Positions 22,200-31,197 are shown, numbered from the stretch's first letter. The stretch is DNA of 64,000 nt from Bauldia sp. (GCA_026126025.1 JAHCJZ010000007.1:1-64000); one strand, 5' to 3'. Notes: generated from the sequence alone by a model not told the origin. Translations and numbers: made by a program.

Positions 22200-23240
22200 T
22201 CAGCCCTTCCTGATCCGCGCCACCAGCCGCGCGACGTTCTCGATCGGCGTCTCCGGCACGATGCCGTGGCCGAGATTGAAGATGAACCGCCCGCCGGCAA
22301 GCGCCTCTAGGATGCGGTCGACGGCACGGTCGAGCCCGTCCCCGCCCGCCACCAGAAGCAGCGGATCGAGATTGCCCTGCACCGCGACCTTCGGCTGGAG
22401 CTCCGTGCGGGCATAGTCGAGCGGCACCGTCCAGTCGAGGCCGACGGCGTCGACCCCGGTCTCCGCGGCATAGGCGCCGAGGCGGAGCCCGATCCCCTTG
22501 GCGAAACCGATGATCCTCGCACCCGGTACGGCCGTCCGAACCTTGGCAACGATCGCCGCGGTCGGCTCGAGGCACCAACGGCGAAAGCCGTCCTCGTCGA
22601 GGACGCCCGCCCAGCTGTCGAAGATCTGCACCACGTCGGCGCCGGCTTCGAGCTGACCGACGAGATAGGCGGCCGACGCGTCGACCAGCCGTTCGATCAG
22701 CGCGGCGACGAAATCCGGGTCGCGCGCCGCGGCGAGCCGGGCCGGCGCCTGGTCGGTCGTGCCGTGGCCGGCGATCATGTAGGTCGCGACGGTCCACGGC
22801 GCGCCGCAGAAGCCGATCAACGTCTTCTCCTGTGGCAACTGCTCCCGGACCCGCGCAACCGTCTCCAGCACCGGCTGCAGGCGCTCGACCGTCCGCTCGA
22901 CCTCCAGCGCCGCCACCTCTTCCGGCCCGATCGGGTCGAGCTGCGGCCCCTCGCCGACGAGGAACCGCACGCTTCGGCCGAGCGCATGCGGGATGACGAG
23001 GATGTCGGAAAACAGGATCGCCGCATCGAGGTCGAAGCGACGGATCGGCTGCAGCGTCACCTCCGCCGCCAGATCGGGGCGGTAGCAGAGGTCGAGGAAC
23101 GACCCCGCCTCGGCCCGCGCCTTCCGGTACTCCGGCAGATACCGGCCGGCCTGGCGCATCAGCCAGACAGGGGGTGGATTGCGAACCTCACCCGCCAGCA
23201 CATCGACCAGCGCTCGGCCGGGCGGATGGTTAACAAACAA
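22200..23240 (-). CDS. hemE: Uroporphyrinogen decarboxylase HemE
   Basis: Decarboxylates uroporphyrinogen III to coproporphyrinogen III. About 346 aa. The N-terminal motif [16 protein letters not shown] carries the substrate-binding Arg residues. Further motifs are [26 protein letters not shown] and [15 protein letters not shown] 23240 puts this motif 23 residues from the start, as in other HemE. The frame remains open to ATG 23288, which would add an unconserved 16-residue leader reading through a DnaA-box-like site. The gene points away from the putative oriC, as in Caulobacter. Confidence 0.93.
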   Translation of the reverse strand: MFVNHPPGRALVDVLAGEVRNPPPVWLMRQAGRYLPEYRKARAEAGSFLDLCYRPDLAAEVTLQPIRRFDLDAAILFSDILVIPHALGRSVRFLVGEGPQLDPIGPEEVAALEVERTVERLQPVLETVARVREQLPQEKTLIGFCGAPWTVATYMIAGHGTTDQAPARLAAARDPDFVAALIERLVDASAAYLVGQLEAGADVVQIFDSWAGVLDEDGFRRWCLEPTAAIVAKVRTAVPGARIIGFAKGIGLRLGAYAAETGVDAVGLDWTVPLDYARTELQPKVAVQGNLDPLLLVAGGDGLDRAVDRILEALAGGRFIFNLGHGIVPETPIENVARLVARIRKG

Positions 23241-23278
23241 TGAAGGACTCTTGGTTTCTGCTTTTGCTTGGCGCTGGA

Positions 23279-23287
23279 TTAGCCACA
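23279..23287 (+). promoter_or_regulatory. DnaA-box-like site TTAGCCACA
   Basis: Differs from the consensus TTATCCACA at one position. It is located in the AT-richer side of the hemE-maf gap. Confidence 0.5.
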
Positions 23288-23305
23288 TTCATGGCCGTTC
23301 ACAAC

Positions 23306-23314
23306 CGATCCACA
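23306..23314 (+). promoter_or_regulatory. DnaA-box-like site CGATCCACA
   Basis: Two differences from TTATCCACA and one from the Caulobacter G-box TGATCCACA. It lies 19 bp from the neighbouring box in the same orientation. Confidence 0.45.
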
Positions 23315-23646
23315 AGGATGCGAGGCCGACCCGAGTCGGGCAGCGATGGAGCTGAACTGCGGGGAGAAGTTCCGGCCGGCATGGATAGGCCTTGGCCGGC
23401 AACATCGGGCGGAACAGCGGTGCGGTGTGGGTGACGGACAAGCGAAAGCCGGATGCCCGTTGTGCATCGACCAGCGCCGGGCGCCGTCCCGCGGAGAAAT
23501 CCGTTGATCGGAATCCGGCGGTCGGGGACAGTCGGGCGCCTCACCGGAGCGGAGCCAACCTTGTCAGCGTCAGCGCACATCCGTGAAAGAACGGCGGGGG
23601 AATCGCCGTCCGCATGCCTAACGGCCCTTGCGGGCCGGGTTGCTTG

Positions 23647-24267
23647 ATGCAACGGCGGGGGGCGGGAATCGGTTCCACGGGCCCGATCGTCCTTGCTTCG
23701 GGAAGCACGGCCCGCCGCAAGCTTCTCGCCGCGGCGGGTCTCACCGTGAAACTGGAACCGCATGGCGTCGATGAACGCGCGCTTGAACGGAGCCTCAGCC
23801 AGCCGACGCCGCGCCGCGTCGCCGCAGCGCTTGCCGCGGCCAAGGCGGTCGCGGTGAGCCGCCGCCTGCCCGACGCGACGGTGATCGGCGCCGACCAGAC
23901 GCTCGACCTCGACGGACGAACCTTGTCGAAACCCGCCGATCGTGTCGCCGCCGCCCGGCAGCTCCGCGCGCTCTCCGGCAGGACCCACACGCTTCACGCG
24001 GCGTTCGCCATCGCGAGCGGCGGCCGTGTCCTCGCCCGGCAGACCCGGTCGGCGCGCCTCACCATGCGCAAGCTCAGCGTGGCGGAGATCGACGCCTATC
24101 TCGACGCCGCCGGCGCCGCCGCAACAGCTAGCGTCGGCGCCTACCAGCTCGAAGGCACCGGCATCCGTCTGTTCGAGCGGATCGACGGCGACTATTTCAC
24201 CATCCTCGGCCTGCCGATGCTGCCGCTTCTCACAACCCTGCGGAAGCTCGGGAGGATCGCGCCATGA
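23647..24267 (+). CDS. maf: Maf-like nucleoside triphosphate pyrophosphatase
   Basis: House-cleaning enzyme hydrolysing dTTP/UTP or modified nucleotides. About 206 aa. N-terminal LASGSTARRKLLAAAG, VIGADQTLDLDG, and the ALSGRTHTLHAAFAI segment match the Maf/YhdE/YceF family. ATG 23647 is chosen; an upstream in-frame ATG (23614) has no conserved residues after it. The stop overlaps the aroE start (ATGA), beginning a maf-aroE-coaE operon on the plus side of the putative origin. Confidence 0.92.
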   Translation: MQRRGAGIGSTGPIVLASGSTARRKLLAAAGLTVKLEPHGVDERALERSLSQPTPRRVAAALAAAKAVAVSRRLPDATVIGADQTLDLDGRTLSKPADRVAAARQLRALSGRTHTLHAAFAIASGGRVLARQTRSARLTMRKLSVAEIDAYLDAAGAAATASVGAYQLEGTGIRLFERIDGDYFTILGLPMLPLLTTLRKLGRIAP

Positions 24268-25100
24268 GCGGTCCGGTGGCCTGCGTGGTCGGCTGGCCGA
24301 TCGCCCATTCGCGGTCGCCGGCCATCCATCGCCACTGGCTGAAGACCTACGGCATCGCCGGCGACTATGTCGCAAAGCCGGTTCCGCCGCCGGAAGCGGC
24401 GGCTTTCTTCGCTGGCTTCGCGCAGTCCGGCTTCGTCGGCGGCAATGTCACGGTGCCGCACAAGGAAGCCGCCTTCGCCGCTGCGACCGACCATGACGAG
24501 GCAGCCGCCGCGCTCGGCGCGGTCAACACGCTCTGGCTGGAGGACGGCGAGCTGCATGGCGGCAACACCGACGGCTACGGCTTCCTCGCGAATCTCGACG
24601 AGAACGCACCGGGCTGGGACTGGCCTGGCCTGGCGGTGGTGCTGGGGGCGGGCGGCGCGGCGCGCGCGGTGATCTGGTCGCTCGTTGGCCGGGGCTTCGA
24701 CCCCGTCATCGTCGTCAACCGGACCGTCGAGCGCGCCGAGGCGCTGGCCGAGCGCTTCGGCCCGACGGTGCGCGCCGCCGGCTGGGACGCGGTGCCCGGC
24801 GCGCTCGCCGAGGCGCAGATTCTCGTCAACACCACCTCGCTCGGCATGACCGGTCAGCCGCCGCTCGACCTCGACCTCACGCCGCTGCCCGACGAGGCGG
24901 TGGTTAACGACCTCGTCTATGTCCCGCTCGAGACCGGGCTTCTTGCCGCGGCGCGCCGCCGCGAGCTGACCGCGGTCGACGGCCTCGGCATGCTGCTCCA
25001 CCAGGCGGCGCCCGGCTTCGAGCGCTGGTTCGGTCAGCGGCCTGAGGTGACGCCGGAGCTGCGCGCAATCGTCGTCGCCGACCTGGAGCAGCATCGATGA
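24264..25100 (+). CDS. aroE: Shikimate dehydrogenase
   Basis: NADPH-dependent reduction of 3-dehydroshikimate to shikimate in aromatic amino acid synthesis. 278 aa. Substrate motifs GWPIAHSRSPAIH and GGNVTVPHKE (catalytic Lys), NTDGYGF, cofactor-binding GAGGAARAV, VNRTVERAE, and NTTSLGM. Overlaps maf and coaE by ATGA-type 4-nt junctions, so the three genes are translationally coupled. Confidence 0.97.
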   Translation: MSGPVACVVGWPIAHSRSPAIHRHWLKTYGIAGDYVAKPVPPPEAAAFFAGFAQSGFVGGNVTVPHKEAAFAAATDHDEAAAALGAVNTLWLEDGELHGGNTDGYGFLANLDENAPGWDWPGLAVVLGAGGAARAVIWSLVGRGFDPVIVVNRTVERAEALAERFGPTVRAAGWDAVPGALAEAQILVNTTSLGMTGQPPLDLDLTPLPDEAVVNDLVYVPLETGLLAAARRRELTAVDGLGMLLHQAAPGFERWFGQRPEVTPELRAIVVADLEQHR

Positions 25101-25687
25101 TTGTCATCGGCCTGACCGGAACCATCGCGAGCGGCAAGACCACCACCGCGGCGATGCTCGCCGAAGCCGGCATCCCGGTCTTCAGCGCCGACGAGGCGGT
25201 GCATCGCCTTTATGCCGGCCCCGCCGCGGCAAGGGTCGAGGCGGCGTTTCCCGGCGTGGTCGAGAGCGGCGTGGTCGACCGCAAGCGCCTCGGCGCGATG
25301 CTCGAGCTCGAGCCCTACCGGCTCGCCGACCTGGAGGCGATCGTCCACCCGCTGGTCCGCGCCGCCGAGGCCGCGTTCGTCGCCGAGGCGAATGCAGCGC
25401 GGCAGCCGATGGTGGTTCTGGAGATTCCGCTGCTGTTCGAGACGGGCGCGGAGGAGCGGATGGACGTCGTCATCACCACCACCGCGCCGGAGCCGCTGCG
25501 CCGGTCGCGCGCGATGGAACGCCTCGGCATGACGCCGGCGCGCTACCAGCTCCTGTCGGCGCGCCAGCACACCGATGCCGAGAAGCGCGCGGGGGCGCAC
25601 TATGTCGTGGACACCAGCCGCGGCATGGATGCGGCGGAGCGCGACGTCCGGGCTATACTGGCGAAGATTGCCGAGTCGCGGCGCTGA
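25097..25687 (+). CDS. coaE: Dephospho-CoA kinase
   Basis: Last step of coenzyme A synthesis. 196 aa. P-loop GTIASGKTTTAAM near the N-terminus, DEAVHRLYA substrate region, IPLLFETGAEERMDVVI, and RARHTDAEKRAGA-like lid (here ARQHTDAEKRAGA). Overlaps aroE by 4 nt; 17 bp before dnaQ. Confidence 0.96.
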   Translation: MIVIGLTGTIASGKTTTAAMLAEAGIPVFSADEAVHRLYAGPAAARVEAAFPGVVESGVVDRKRLGAMLELEPYRLADLEAIVHPLVRAAEAAFVAEANAARQPMVVLEIPLLFETGAEERMDVVITTTAPEPLRRSRAMERLGMTPARYQLLSARQHTDAEKRAGAHYVVDTSRGMDAAERDVRAILAKIAESRR

Positions 25688-25704
25688 AATCTCTGGTTCC
25701 CTAC

Positions 25705-26430
25705 GTGCTGACGCCCGCCCCAACGCGCGAGATCGCCTTCGACACCGAGACCACCGGCCTCGACCTCGCGGCCGACCGGATCATCGAGCTCGGCTGCGTC
25801 GAGCTGATCAACCACGTCCCGACCGGGCGGACGTTCCAGGCCTACATCAACCCGGAACGCGCCATGTCGATCGAGGCCTACCGGGTGCACGGCCTCTCCG
25901 ACGATTTCCTGAGGAACCAGCCGGTCTTCGCGCAGGTCGTCGACGAGTTCCTCGCCTTCGTCGACGGTGCGCCGCTGGTCGCGCACAACGCCGAGTTCGA
26001 CCTTGCCTTCGTCAATGCCGAGCTGGCGCGGCTCGGCCGTGTGAGCTGGGATTCGACCCGAGTGGTCGACTCCCTCGCCATCGCCCGCCAGCGCCACCCG
26101 ACCGCGCCCAATTCGCTCGACGCGCTCTGCTCGCGCTACGGCGTCGACACCAGCAAGCGCATCGTCCATGGCGCGCTCCTCGACGCGCAGCTCCTCGCCG
26201 AGATCTATGTCGAGCTCCTCGGCGGCCGCCAGGCGTCGCTGCTGTTTGATTCCGTCGGCGACCTGGCTGCGGCTGCCGGCTCGTCCGAGATTCGCATCGC
26301 GCTCCGCCGTCCCGAGCCGCGCCCGCTCCGCATCTCGGCCGAAGAGCTCGCGGCCCACGCCGCCTTTACCGCCGCCCTCGAGGGCGGCGGCCTGTGGCGG
26401 GCCTACCGCCCCGCCGAAATCGCGGCCTGA
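25705..26430 (+). CDS. dnaQ: DNA polymerase III epsilon subunit (proofreading exonuclease)
   Basis: 3'-5' proofreading exonuclease of the replicase, 241 aa, DEDDh type. Exo I is EIAFDTETTGLD, Exo II VAHNAEFDLAFVNAE, and Exo III HGALLDAQLLAEIYVEL. GTG start at 25705 just before the conserved N-terminus. Follows coaE, as in other Alphaproteobacteria, where secB usually comes next; here an acyltransferase gene intervenes. Confidence 0.95.
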   Translation: MLTPAPTREIAFDTETTGLDLAADRIIELGCVELINHVPTGRTFQAYINPERAMSIEAYRVHGLSDDFLRNQPVFAQVVDEFLAFVDGAPLVAHNAEFDLAFVNAELARLGRVSWDSTRVVDSLAIARQRHPTAPNSLDALCSRYGVDTSKRIVHGALLDAQLLAEIYVELLGGRQASLLFDSVGDLAAAAGSSEIRIALRRPEPRPLRISAEELAAHAAFTAALEGGGLWRAYRPAEIAA

Positions 26431-26452
26431 TCCTCCGGCGGCGACGGCGGAG

Positions 26453-28516
26453 ATGACGGGACGCGAAGCGGTCGATCCCGGAATCCTCAGCATTGGCCGG
26501 TCGTCGCGGACAAGCGCGCTCGCGCTCGACATTCAGGGCCTTCGGGCCGTCGCGGTCTTCCTCGTCGTCCTGTTCCATTTGTGGCCCGCATTAGCGCCCG
26601 GCGGCTTCGTCGGCGTCGACCTCTTCTTCGTCATCTCCGGCTACCTGATCATCGGCAATCTGCTGCGGGCGGCCGACAGGGACGGGCGGGTCGCCTTCAT
26701 CCCCTTCCTCGCCGCCCGCGTGCGGCGGATCGTTCCGGCGGTCGCGGCCGTCCTGATCGTGATCGGGCTGGCGTCGCCGCTCTTTCCCGCCACGGAGTGG
26801 TGGCCCGTCGCCGAGGAACTGCCGCCGAGCGCGCTGTTCTACGAGAACTGGTTTCTCGCCGCCCGCGCCGTCGACTATTGGGGCCGCGACGCCGATCCCA
26901 GCATTCTCCAGCACTTCTGGTCGCTCGGCGTCGAGTTCCAGTTCTACCTTGCCGCGCCGTTCCTGCTCATGGGCGCTACCTGGCTCGCCAGGCGCAGCGG
27001 CATTCCCCTCGTCCGGCTCGTCATCGTCCTGCTGCTGGCCGTCGCCGTCGCCTCGTTCGCCATCAGCCTGATCGAGACGGCCCACGACCCCCGCCGGGCG
27101 TATTTCGCGACGGAGGCGCGGGCCTGGGAGTTCGCGATCGGCGGCCTCGTCGCGGTACTCGGCCTTCGCGAGCGCGTCCTGTCCCGTCCGCCGTCGTGGC
27201 TCTCTGCCGCGAGCCTTGGCGGCATCGTCCTGATCGCGGTGGCCGTCCTGGCCCTCAACAGCGAGCGGCTGGTGCCGGGCTATGCGCTCCTCGCCTGTGC
27301 GGGCGCGGCGCTGCTCATCACCGGCGGCGCGGCGACGGTCGTCGGCCGCGTCCTCGCGCTGCGCCCCGTCGCCTGGGTCGGCGGCATCTCCTACGGCATC
27401 TACCTCTGGCACTGGCCGGTCATCATCGTCTGGCCCGGCGACGTCTCCGACGGCTATGGCGCGCTCGACGGCATCGCCATCATCGTTGCATCGGTCGGCC
27501 TCGCGGCGGTGACGCGATGGCTGGTCGAGGACCCGATCCGGTTCTCGCCGTCGCTCCGCAGCCGGCCGCTCCGCTCGATCGGGGTCGGACTCGTGCTGGC
27601 GGGCGCGGCGGCGGCGACGGCGATCGTCCCCTATCGGCTGGCGGCGGATCGCGACGGCGAGATCGAACGCCTCGCCGACCGTCGCCTCTATCCCGGCGCC
27701 CTGGCGCTCACCGATGGCGTCGTGGTGCCGGACGCCGACCGGCTGCCGTCCCTGTCACGGTCCGAACGGGACTGGCCCGAACCCTATCTCCGCGGCTGCC
27801 AGGCCGACATCAACGACGCGGCGCTGCGCACCTGCACCTATGGCGACCCCGAAGGCCGCCCGCATGTCGTGCTCATCGGGGATTCGCACGCCACCCAGTT
27901 CGCCGCCCCGATCATCGCCACCGCGCAGCAAAATGGCTGGCGCTACACGCACATGACCATGGGCTCCTGCCCCTTTGCCGACGCCGAAGTGCTGTTCGAA
28001 GGCCGTCCCTATACCCAATGCACCGCATGGAACGCAGCGGCCTTGGACGAACTCGGTCGGCTCGCGCCGGACTTCGTCGTCGTCGCCCAGTCGCGCAGCT
28101 ACGCGTTTGCCGACGTCCCGCGGTCGGGCGCTCGGGACGTAATGCGCGATGCGCTGCTCCGCCGCTGGGACCGGCTGATCGAAATGGGGATCGGCGTCAT
28201 CGCCATCGCCGATACGCCGAGCATGCCGCAGTCCTCGGCGGGCTGCCTCGTCAGCGGCGATGCGTCGTGTATCGTCGACCGGCCCGCGACAGCGCGTCAG
28301 GATCCCGTCCTCATGGCCGCGGCGCTGGAGCCCCGGGTCGCACTGGTGGACGTGACGGACGCGATCTGCGGCCCGTCAACCTGCGATCCGGTGGTCGGCA
28401 ACGTGCTGGTCTGGATGGACAGCAACCACCTGACCAACTCCTACGCCCTGACCATGACCGACCTTTTCGGCCGCGAGCTGGAGCGGGCGATGCGAGAAGC
28501 GGTGGCCGGCGAGTGA
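26453..28516 (+). CDS. OafA/YrhL-type membrane acyltransferase with SGNH domain
   Basis: 687 aa. N-terminal acyltransferase-3 membrane domain (about 10 TM helices, residues about 25-410) with ALDIQGLRAVAVFLVVLFHL, GGFVGVDLFFVISGYLI, FWSLGVEFQFYL and YGIYLWHWPVI. The C-terminal periplasmic SGNH hydrolase-like domain has the nucleophile motif GDSH (D477-S478-H479) and the D-x-x-H pair near residue 656 in WMDSNHLTNSY. Such proteins O-acetylate cell-surface polysaccharides; the acceptor is unknown. It interrupts the usual dnaQ-secB adjacency, suggesting gain. ATG 26453 is used; upstream frame overlaps dnaQ. Confidence 0.9.
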   Translation: MTGREAVDPGILSIGRSSRTSALALDIQGLRAVAVFLVVLFHLWPALAPGGFVGVDLFFVISGYLIIGNLLRAADRDGRVAFIPFLAARVRRIVPAVAAVLIVIGLASPLFPATEWWPVAEELPPSALFYENWFLAARAVDYWGRDADPSILQHFWSLGVEFQFYLAAPFLLMGATWLARRSGIPLVRLVIVLLLAVAVASFAISLIETAHDPRRAYFATEARAWEFAIGGLVAVLGLRERVLSRPPSWLSAASLGGIVLIAVAVLALNSERLVPGYALLACAGAALLITGGAATVVGRVLALRPVAWVGGISYGIYLWHWPVIIVWPGDVSDGYGALDGIAIIVASVGLAAVTRWLVEDPIRFSPSLRSRPLRSIGVGLVLAGAAAATAIVPYRLAADRDGEIERLADRRLYPGALALTDGVVVPDADRLPSLSRSERDWPEPYLRGCQADINDAALRTCTYGDPEGRPHVVLIGDSHATQFAAPIIATAQQNGWRYTHMTMGSCPFADAEVLFEGRPYTQCTAWNAAALDELGRLAPDFVVVAQSRSYAFADVPRSGARDVMRDALLRRWDRLIEMGIGVIAIADTPSMPQSSAGCLVSGDASCIVDRPATARQDPVLMAAALEPRVALVDVTDAICGPSTCDPVVGNVLVWMDSNHLTNSYALTMTDLFGRELERAMREAVAGE

Positions 28517-28541
28517 TCCCGTCCGGCCGGCGGCGCTGCGC

Positions 28542-29087
28542 CTAGCTGAGATTGGCCGGGGGCGGGGTGGCGGGCATGCCCTGCTCGCGCCGCTGGCGCT
28601 CGCGGAAGAGCGCCAGGAAATCGACCGGGTCGATCATCAGCGGCGGGAAGCCGCCATTGCGGGTCGCCTCGGCGAGCACCTGGCGCGCGAACGGGAAGAG
28701 AAGCCGCGGGCACTCGACCATCGACAGCGCCGTCATCTGGTTCTCCGGCACGTTCGACATGCGGAAGAGGCCGGCATAGACGAGCTCGGCGGCGAAGAGG
28801 CTGCGCTCGTCGTCCTTGGCGTTCGCCTCGATCTTCAGCGCCACCTCGACGTCGTTGCTCGAAAGCCGGTTGGCGGTGACGTTGATCCCGATGGTGATCC
28901 GCGGCGGCTGGCTACGCGGCGCGGTCAGCGCGGCCGGCGCTTCCGGGTTCTCGAAGGAGAGGTCCTTCACATATTGCGCCACCACGTTCATGCGCGGCGC
29001 GTTGGGATCGACCGGGATCTGCTGCGCACCGGCCGGGATGGCGTCGCTCGCATTCTTGTTGGCGCTGCCATTGCTGTCGTCGGCCAT
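28542..29087 (-). CDS. secB: Protein-export chaperone SecB
   Basis: Tetrameric cytosolic chaperone delivering unfolded precursors to SecA. 181 aa. A disordered N-terminus precedes the core with QYVKDLSFENPEAP, IGINVTANRLSSNDVEVALKIEA, YAGLFRMSNVPE and CPRLLFPFARQVLAEATRNGGFPPLMIDPVDF. A Pro-rich C-terminus follows. All core signatures are present. It sits downstream of fxsA on the same strand. Confidence 0.96.
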   Translation of the reverse strand: MADDSNGSANKNASDAIPAGAQQIPVDPNAPRMNVVAQYVKDLSFENPEAPAALTAPRSQPPRITIGINVTANRLSSNDVEVALKIEANAKDDERSLFAAELVYAGLFRMSNVPENQMTALSMVECPRLLFPFARQVLAEATRNGGFPPLMIDPVDFLALFRERQRREQGMPATPPPANLS

Positions 29088-29183
29088 TGTTCTGTCTCGC
29101 GGGTTGGGCGGCCTCCCTCGGCCGGCGTCGCGGGGTGGCTAGCATGGCCGGGGAGGCGGTGACAACCTCCGCGGCCCTCTGCT

Positions 29184-29684
29184 TCAGCTCCGGCCGTCGG
29201 AACCGCCCCACGGCGAATCCGGGCGCGGCGCGGATATGTCGCCGGCCTCAAGGTCGATCACCGGACCTGCCGCGCCCGCCGGCGGCGAACCGCGGCGCAC
29301 CGACGCGAAGGCCGCGACATTCGCCCGCATGCGCGGCAGCAGGAAGCGCCACGCCGCATCGCGCAGCGGCGGAATGAAGAGCAGGAGGCCGACGATGTCG
29401 GTCAGGAAGCCGAGGACGATCAGGAGCACCGCGGCGACGAGGATCACCACGCCATCGGCGATCTCCCGCGCCGGCACGCGGCCGGCGGCGGTTTCCGCCT
29501 GCATCCGGGCCATCACCTCGAAGCCCTGGGCGCGCAGTAGGATGACGCCGGCGACCGCCGCCGCGACGACGAGGCCGATCGTCGCGAGGACGCCGATCGC
29601 ATTGCCGACGACGATGAAGCCGGCGATCTCCAGGACGATGATCGCGACCGGGATTAAGCGAAGTAATCTAAGGGGCATTCGCAT
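29184..29684 (-). CDS. fxsA: FxsA-family membrane protein
   Basis: Cytoplasmic-membrane protein of the FxsA (phage T7 exclusion suppressor) family; cellular role is poorly known. 166 aa with several hydrophobic helices and the signatures LLRAQGFEVMARMQAETAAGRVPAREIADGV (split here by a helix turn) and FLTDIVGLLLFIPPLR. A hydrophilic tail (residues about 130-166) is extra. Divergent from the Tim44-like gene. Confidence 0.88.
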   Translation of the reverse strand: MRMPLRLLRLIPVAIIVLEIAGFIVVGNAIGVLATIGLVVAAAVAGVILLRAQGFEVMARMQAETAAGRVPAREIADGVVILVAAVLLIVLGFLTDIVGLLLFIPPLRDAAWRFLLPRMRANVAAFASVRRGSPPAGAAGPVIDLEAGDISAPRPDSPWGGSDGRS

Positions 29685-29821
29685 CTGGCCTTTATGCTGC
29701 TAAGGCTCATCTGGCGGGCATGGGGTGGATCGTCCCCCGACGCACCCTTACATAGGAAGCATCTGTTGCCCGCGCATCGCCCCGCACCCCTTGGCCGTTG
29801 CTGTCGTACGGACGCGTCTCC

Positions 29822-30541
29822 ATGAACGGTTTCGACCCTTATACGATCATCTTCCTCGTGCTGGCCGTGGTGATCATCCTCCGCCTCCGGAGCGTCCTCG
29901 GCCGCCGCACGGGGAACGAGCGGCCGCCGTTCGACCCGTTCCGCCGCAACGAGCCCGTCCGCCGCAGCGGCGACAAGGTCATCACCCTGCCGCCGCGCAG
30001 CGGACGCGAGATCGAGGCCGCGGTGACGCCGCAGAACGCGGCGGCCGACGCCGAGGTCAAGGTGAAGGAGATCGCTGCGCCCGGCAGCCCGCTGGAGGCG
30101 TCGCTGAAGGCGCTCCTCGCCGCCGACCCGGGCTTCGACCCCAAGGGCTTCCTGGAGGGCGCCAAGGGCGCCTACGAGATGATCGTGACCGCCTTCGCCG
30201 AGGGCGACCGCAAGACGCTGCGCATGCTGCTGTCGCGCGACGTCTATGACGGCTTCGTCGCCGCGATCTCCGAGCGTGAGAGCCGCAACGAGACCATCGA
30301 CTTCAAGTTCGTCGGCATCAGCAAGGCCGAGATCACCGACGCGGCGGTGAAGGGCCGCACCGCGCATGTCACCGTCCGCTTCAATTCCGAGCTGATCTCC
30401 GCGACCAAGGACAAGGACGGCACGGTGATCGACGGCGACGAGGTGAAGGTCAGCGAGGTCACCGACATCTGGACCTTCGCCCACGACATCGGCGCCCGCG
30501 ACCCCAACTGGAAGCTCGTCGCGACCGAGTCGGTCGAGTAG
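29822..30541 (+). CDS. Tim44/TimA-like inner-membrane protein
   Basis: 239 aa. An N-terminal membrane helix (YTIIFLVLAVVIILRLRSVLG) is followed by a basic linker and a C-terminal Tim44 domain (FLEGAKGAYEMIVTAFAEGDRKTLRMLLSRDVYDGF, read in two segments, and VTDIWTFAHDI). Alphaproteobacterial relatives of mitochondrial Tim44 are linked to membrane-protein or lipoprotein trafficking. ATG 29822. In many relatives mltA follows; here an Smr gene is next. Confidence 0.9.
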   Translation: MNGFDPYTIIFLVLAVVIILRLRSVLGRRTGNERPPFDPFRRNEPVRRSGDKVITLPPRSGREIEAAVTPQNAAADAEVKVKEIAAPGSPLEASLKALLAADPGFDPKGFLEGAKGAYEMIVTAFAEGDRKTLRMLLSRDVYDGFVAAISERESRNETIDFKFVGISKAEITDAAVKGRTAHVTVRFNSELISATKDKDGTVIDGDEVKVSEVTDIWTFAHDIGARDPNWKLVATESVE

Positions 30542-30566
30542 CCGGCGCCGCGGATCGGGCCGCGCC

Positions 30567-31106
30567 ATGACACGGCGCCGCCGCCAGCTCAGCGACGAGG
30601 AAGAGGCCCTCTGGCAGGGCGTGGCGCGATCTGTCGCGCCGCTCAAGCCCGGGCGAAAGCCGCCGGCGCCCCCAGCGAAACCGAAGGCGCAACCTGCGCC
30701 GCCCGAGCAAGCCGCCGCCCCCGCGGCCGTCGCGCCGCCGAAGCCGCGCGTCCGGCCGCCGCCGCCATCCCCCGCACCGCTCGACCGCCGCACGCTGTCG
30801 CGGCTCTCCCGCGGCCACATCGGCATCGACGGCCGGCTCGACCTCCACGGCCTCACCCAGGAAGCAGCGCATGAGCGGCTGATCGGCTTCCTCGTCCGCG
30901 TCCAGGCCGACGGCGGCCGCACGGTGCTCGTCATCACCGGCAAGGGCGACGATGGCGGCCCGTCTGACCGCGGCGTTCTCCGCCGCGCCGTCCCGCACTG
31001 GCTCGCCTCCCGGCCCTTCCGCGGCCTCGTCGCCGGCTTCGACGAAGCCACCCGCCACCACGGCGGCGCCGGCGCCCTCTATGTGCGGGTGAAGAAGAAG
31101 CGCTGA
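30567..31106 (+). CDS. Smr/MutS2-domain protein
   Basis: 179 aa. A long Pro/Ala-rich N-terminal region leads to a C-terminal Smr nuclease-like domain with LDLHGLTQEAAHERL, VLVITGKGDDG and LRRAVPHWL. Smr domains cut nucleic acids, in several cases at collided ribosomes; the target here is unknown. The stop is followed within 4 bp by a GGTGAAT heptad hairpin shared with the convergent hslU. Confidence 0.87.
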   Translation: MTRRRRQLSDEEEALWQGVARSVAPLKPGRKPPAPPAKPKAQPAPPEQAAAPAAVAPPKPRVRPPPPSPAPLDRRTLSRLSRGHIGIDGRLDLHGLTQEAAHERLIGFLVRVQADGGRTVLVITGKGDDGGPSDRGVLRRAVPHWLASRPFRGLVAGFDEATRHHGGAGALYVRVKKKR

Positions 31107-31110
31107 CGGG

Positions 31111-31188
31111 GTGAATGGTCAATGGTGAATGGTGAATGGCCCGGAGGCCAGCCAGGATTCCATTCACCATTCACTATTCACCATTCAC
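31111..31188. repeat. GGTGAAT heptad hairpin, copy 1 (convergent Smr/hslU)
   Basis: The left arm 31111-31139 and right arm 31160-31188 are 29 nt each and complementary with two mismatches. Each is four tandem heptads of the GGTGAAT type (with GGTCAAT and AGTGAAT variants). The loop is 20 nt. It occupies nearly the whole gap between the two stop codons. Confidence 0.85.
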
Positions 31189-31197
31189 TAGTCGCCC

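Larger units (their letters stand above)
23241..23646. other. Putative chromosomal replication origin (hemE-maf gap)
   Basis: About 400 bp without a credible gene, between divergent hemE and maf. Seen: an AT-richer stretch at about 23230-23300; two DnaA-box-like sites (23279-23287 and 23306-23314); and GANTC sites at 23246, 23333, 23511 and 23600, with another at 23666 just inside maf. In Caulobacter the origin lies beside hemE in the same gene neighbourhood, close to parS. Function is inferred from synteny plus these sites; no 13-mer array or clear CtrA TTAA-N7-TTAA box was found. Confidence 0.65.

Noticed and set aside
23414-23475. Further DnaA boxes in the hemE-maf gap (TGTGGGTGA, TTGTGCATC)
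   Set aside because: Each differs from TTATCCACA at three or more positions, too weak to call.
26581-28545. Long Arg/Pro-rich open frame on the plus strand overlapping the acyltransferase gene
   Set aside because: Out-of-frame shadow of a clear membrane protein; no motif or plausible composition.
31111-31188. Short tandem repeats considered as a CRISPR array
   Set aside because: Units are only 7 nt, have no spacers, and are arranged as two opposing arms of a hairpin.
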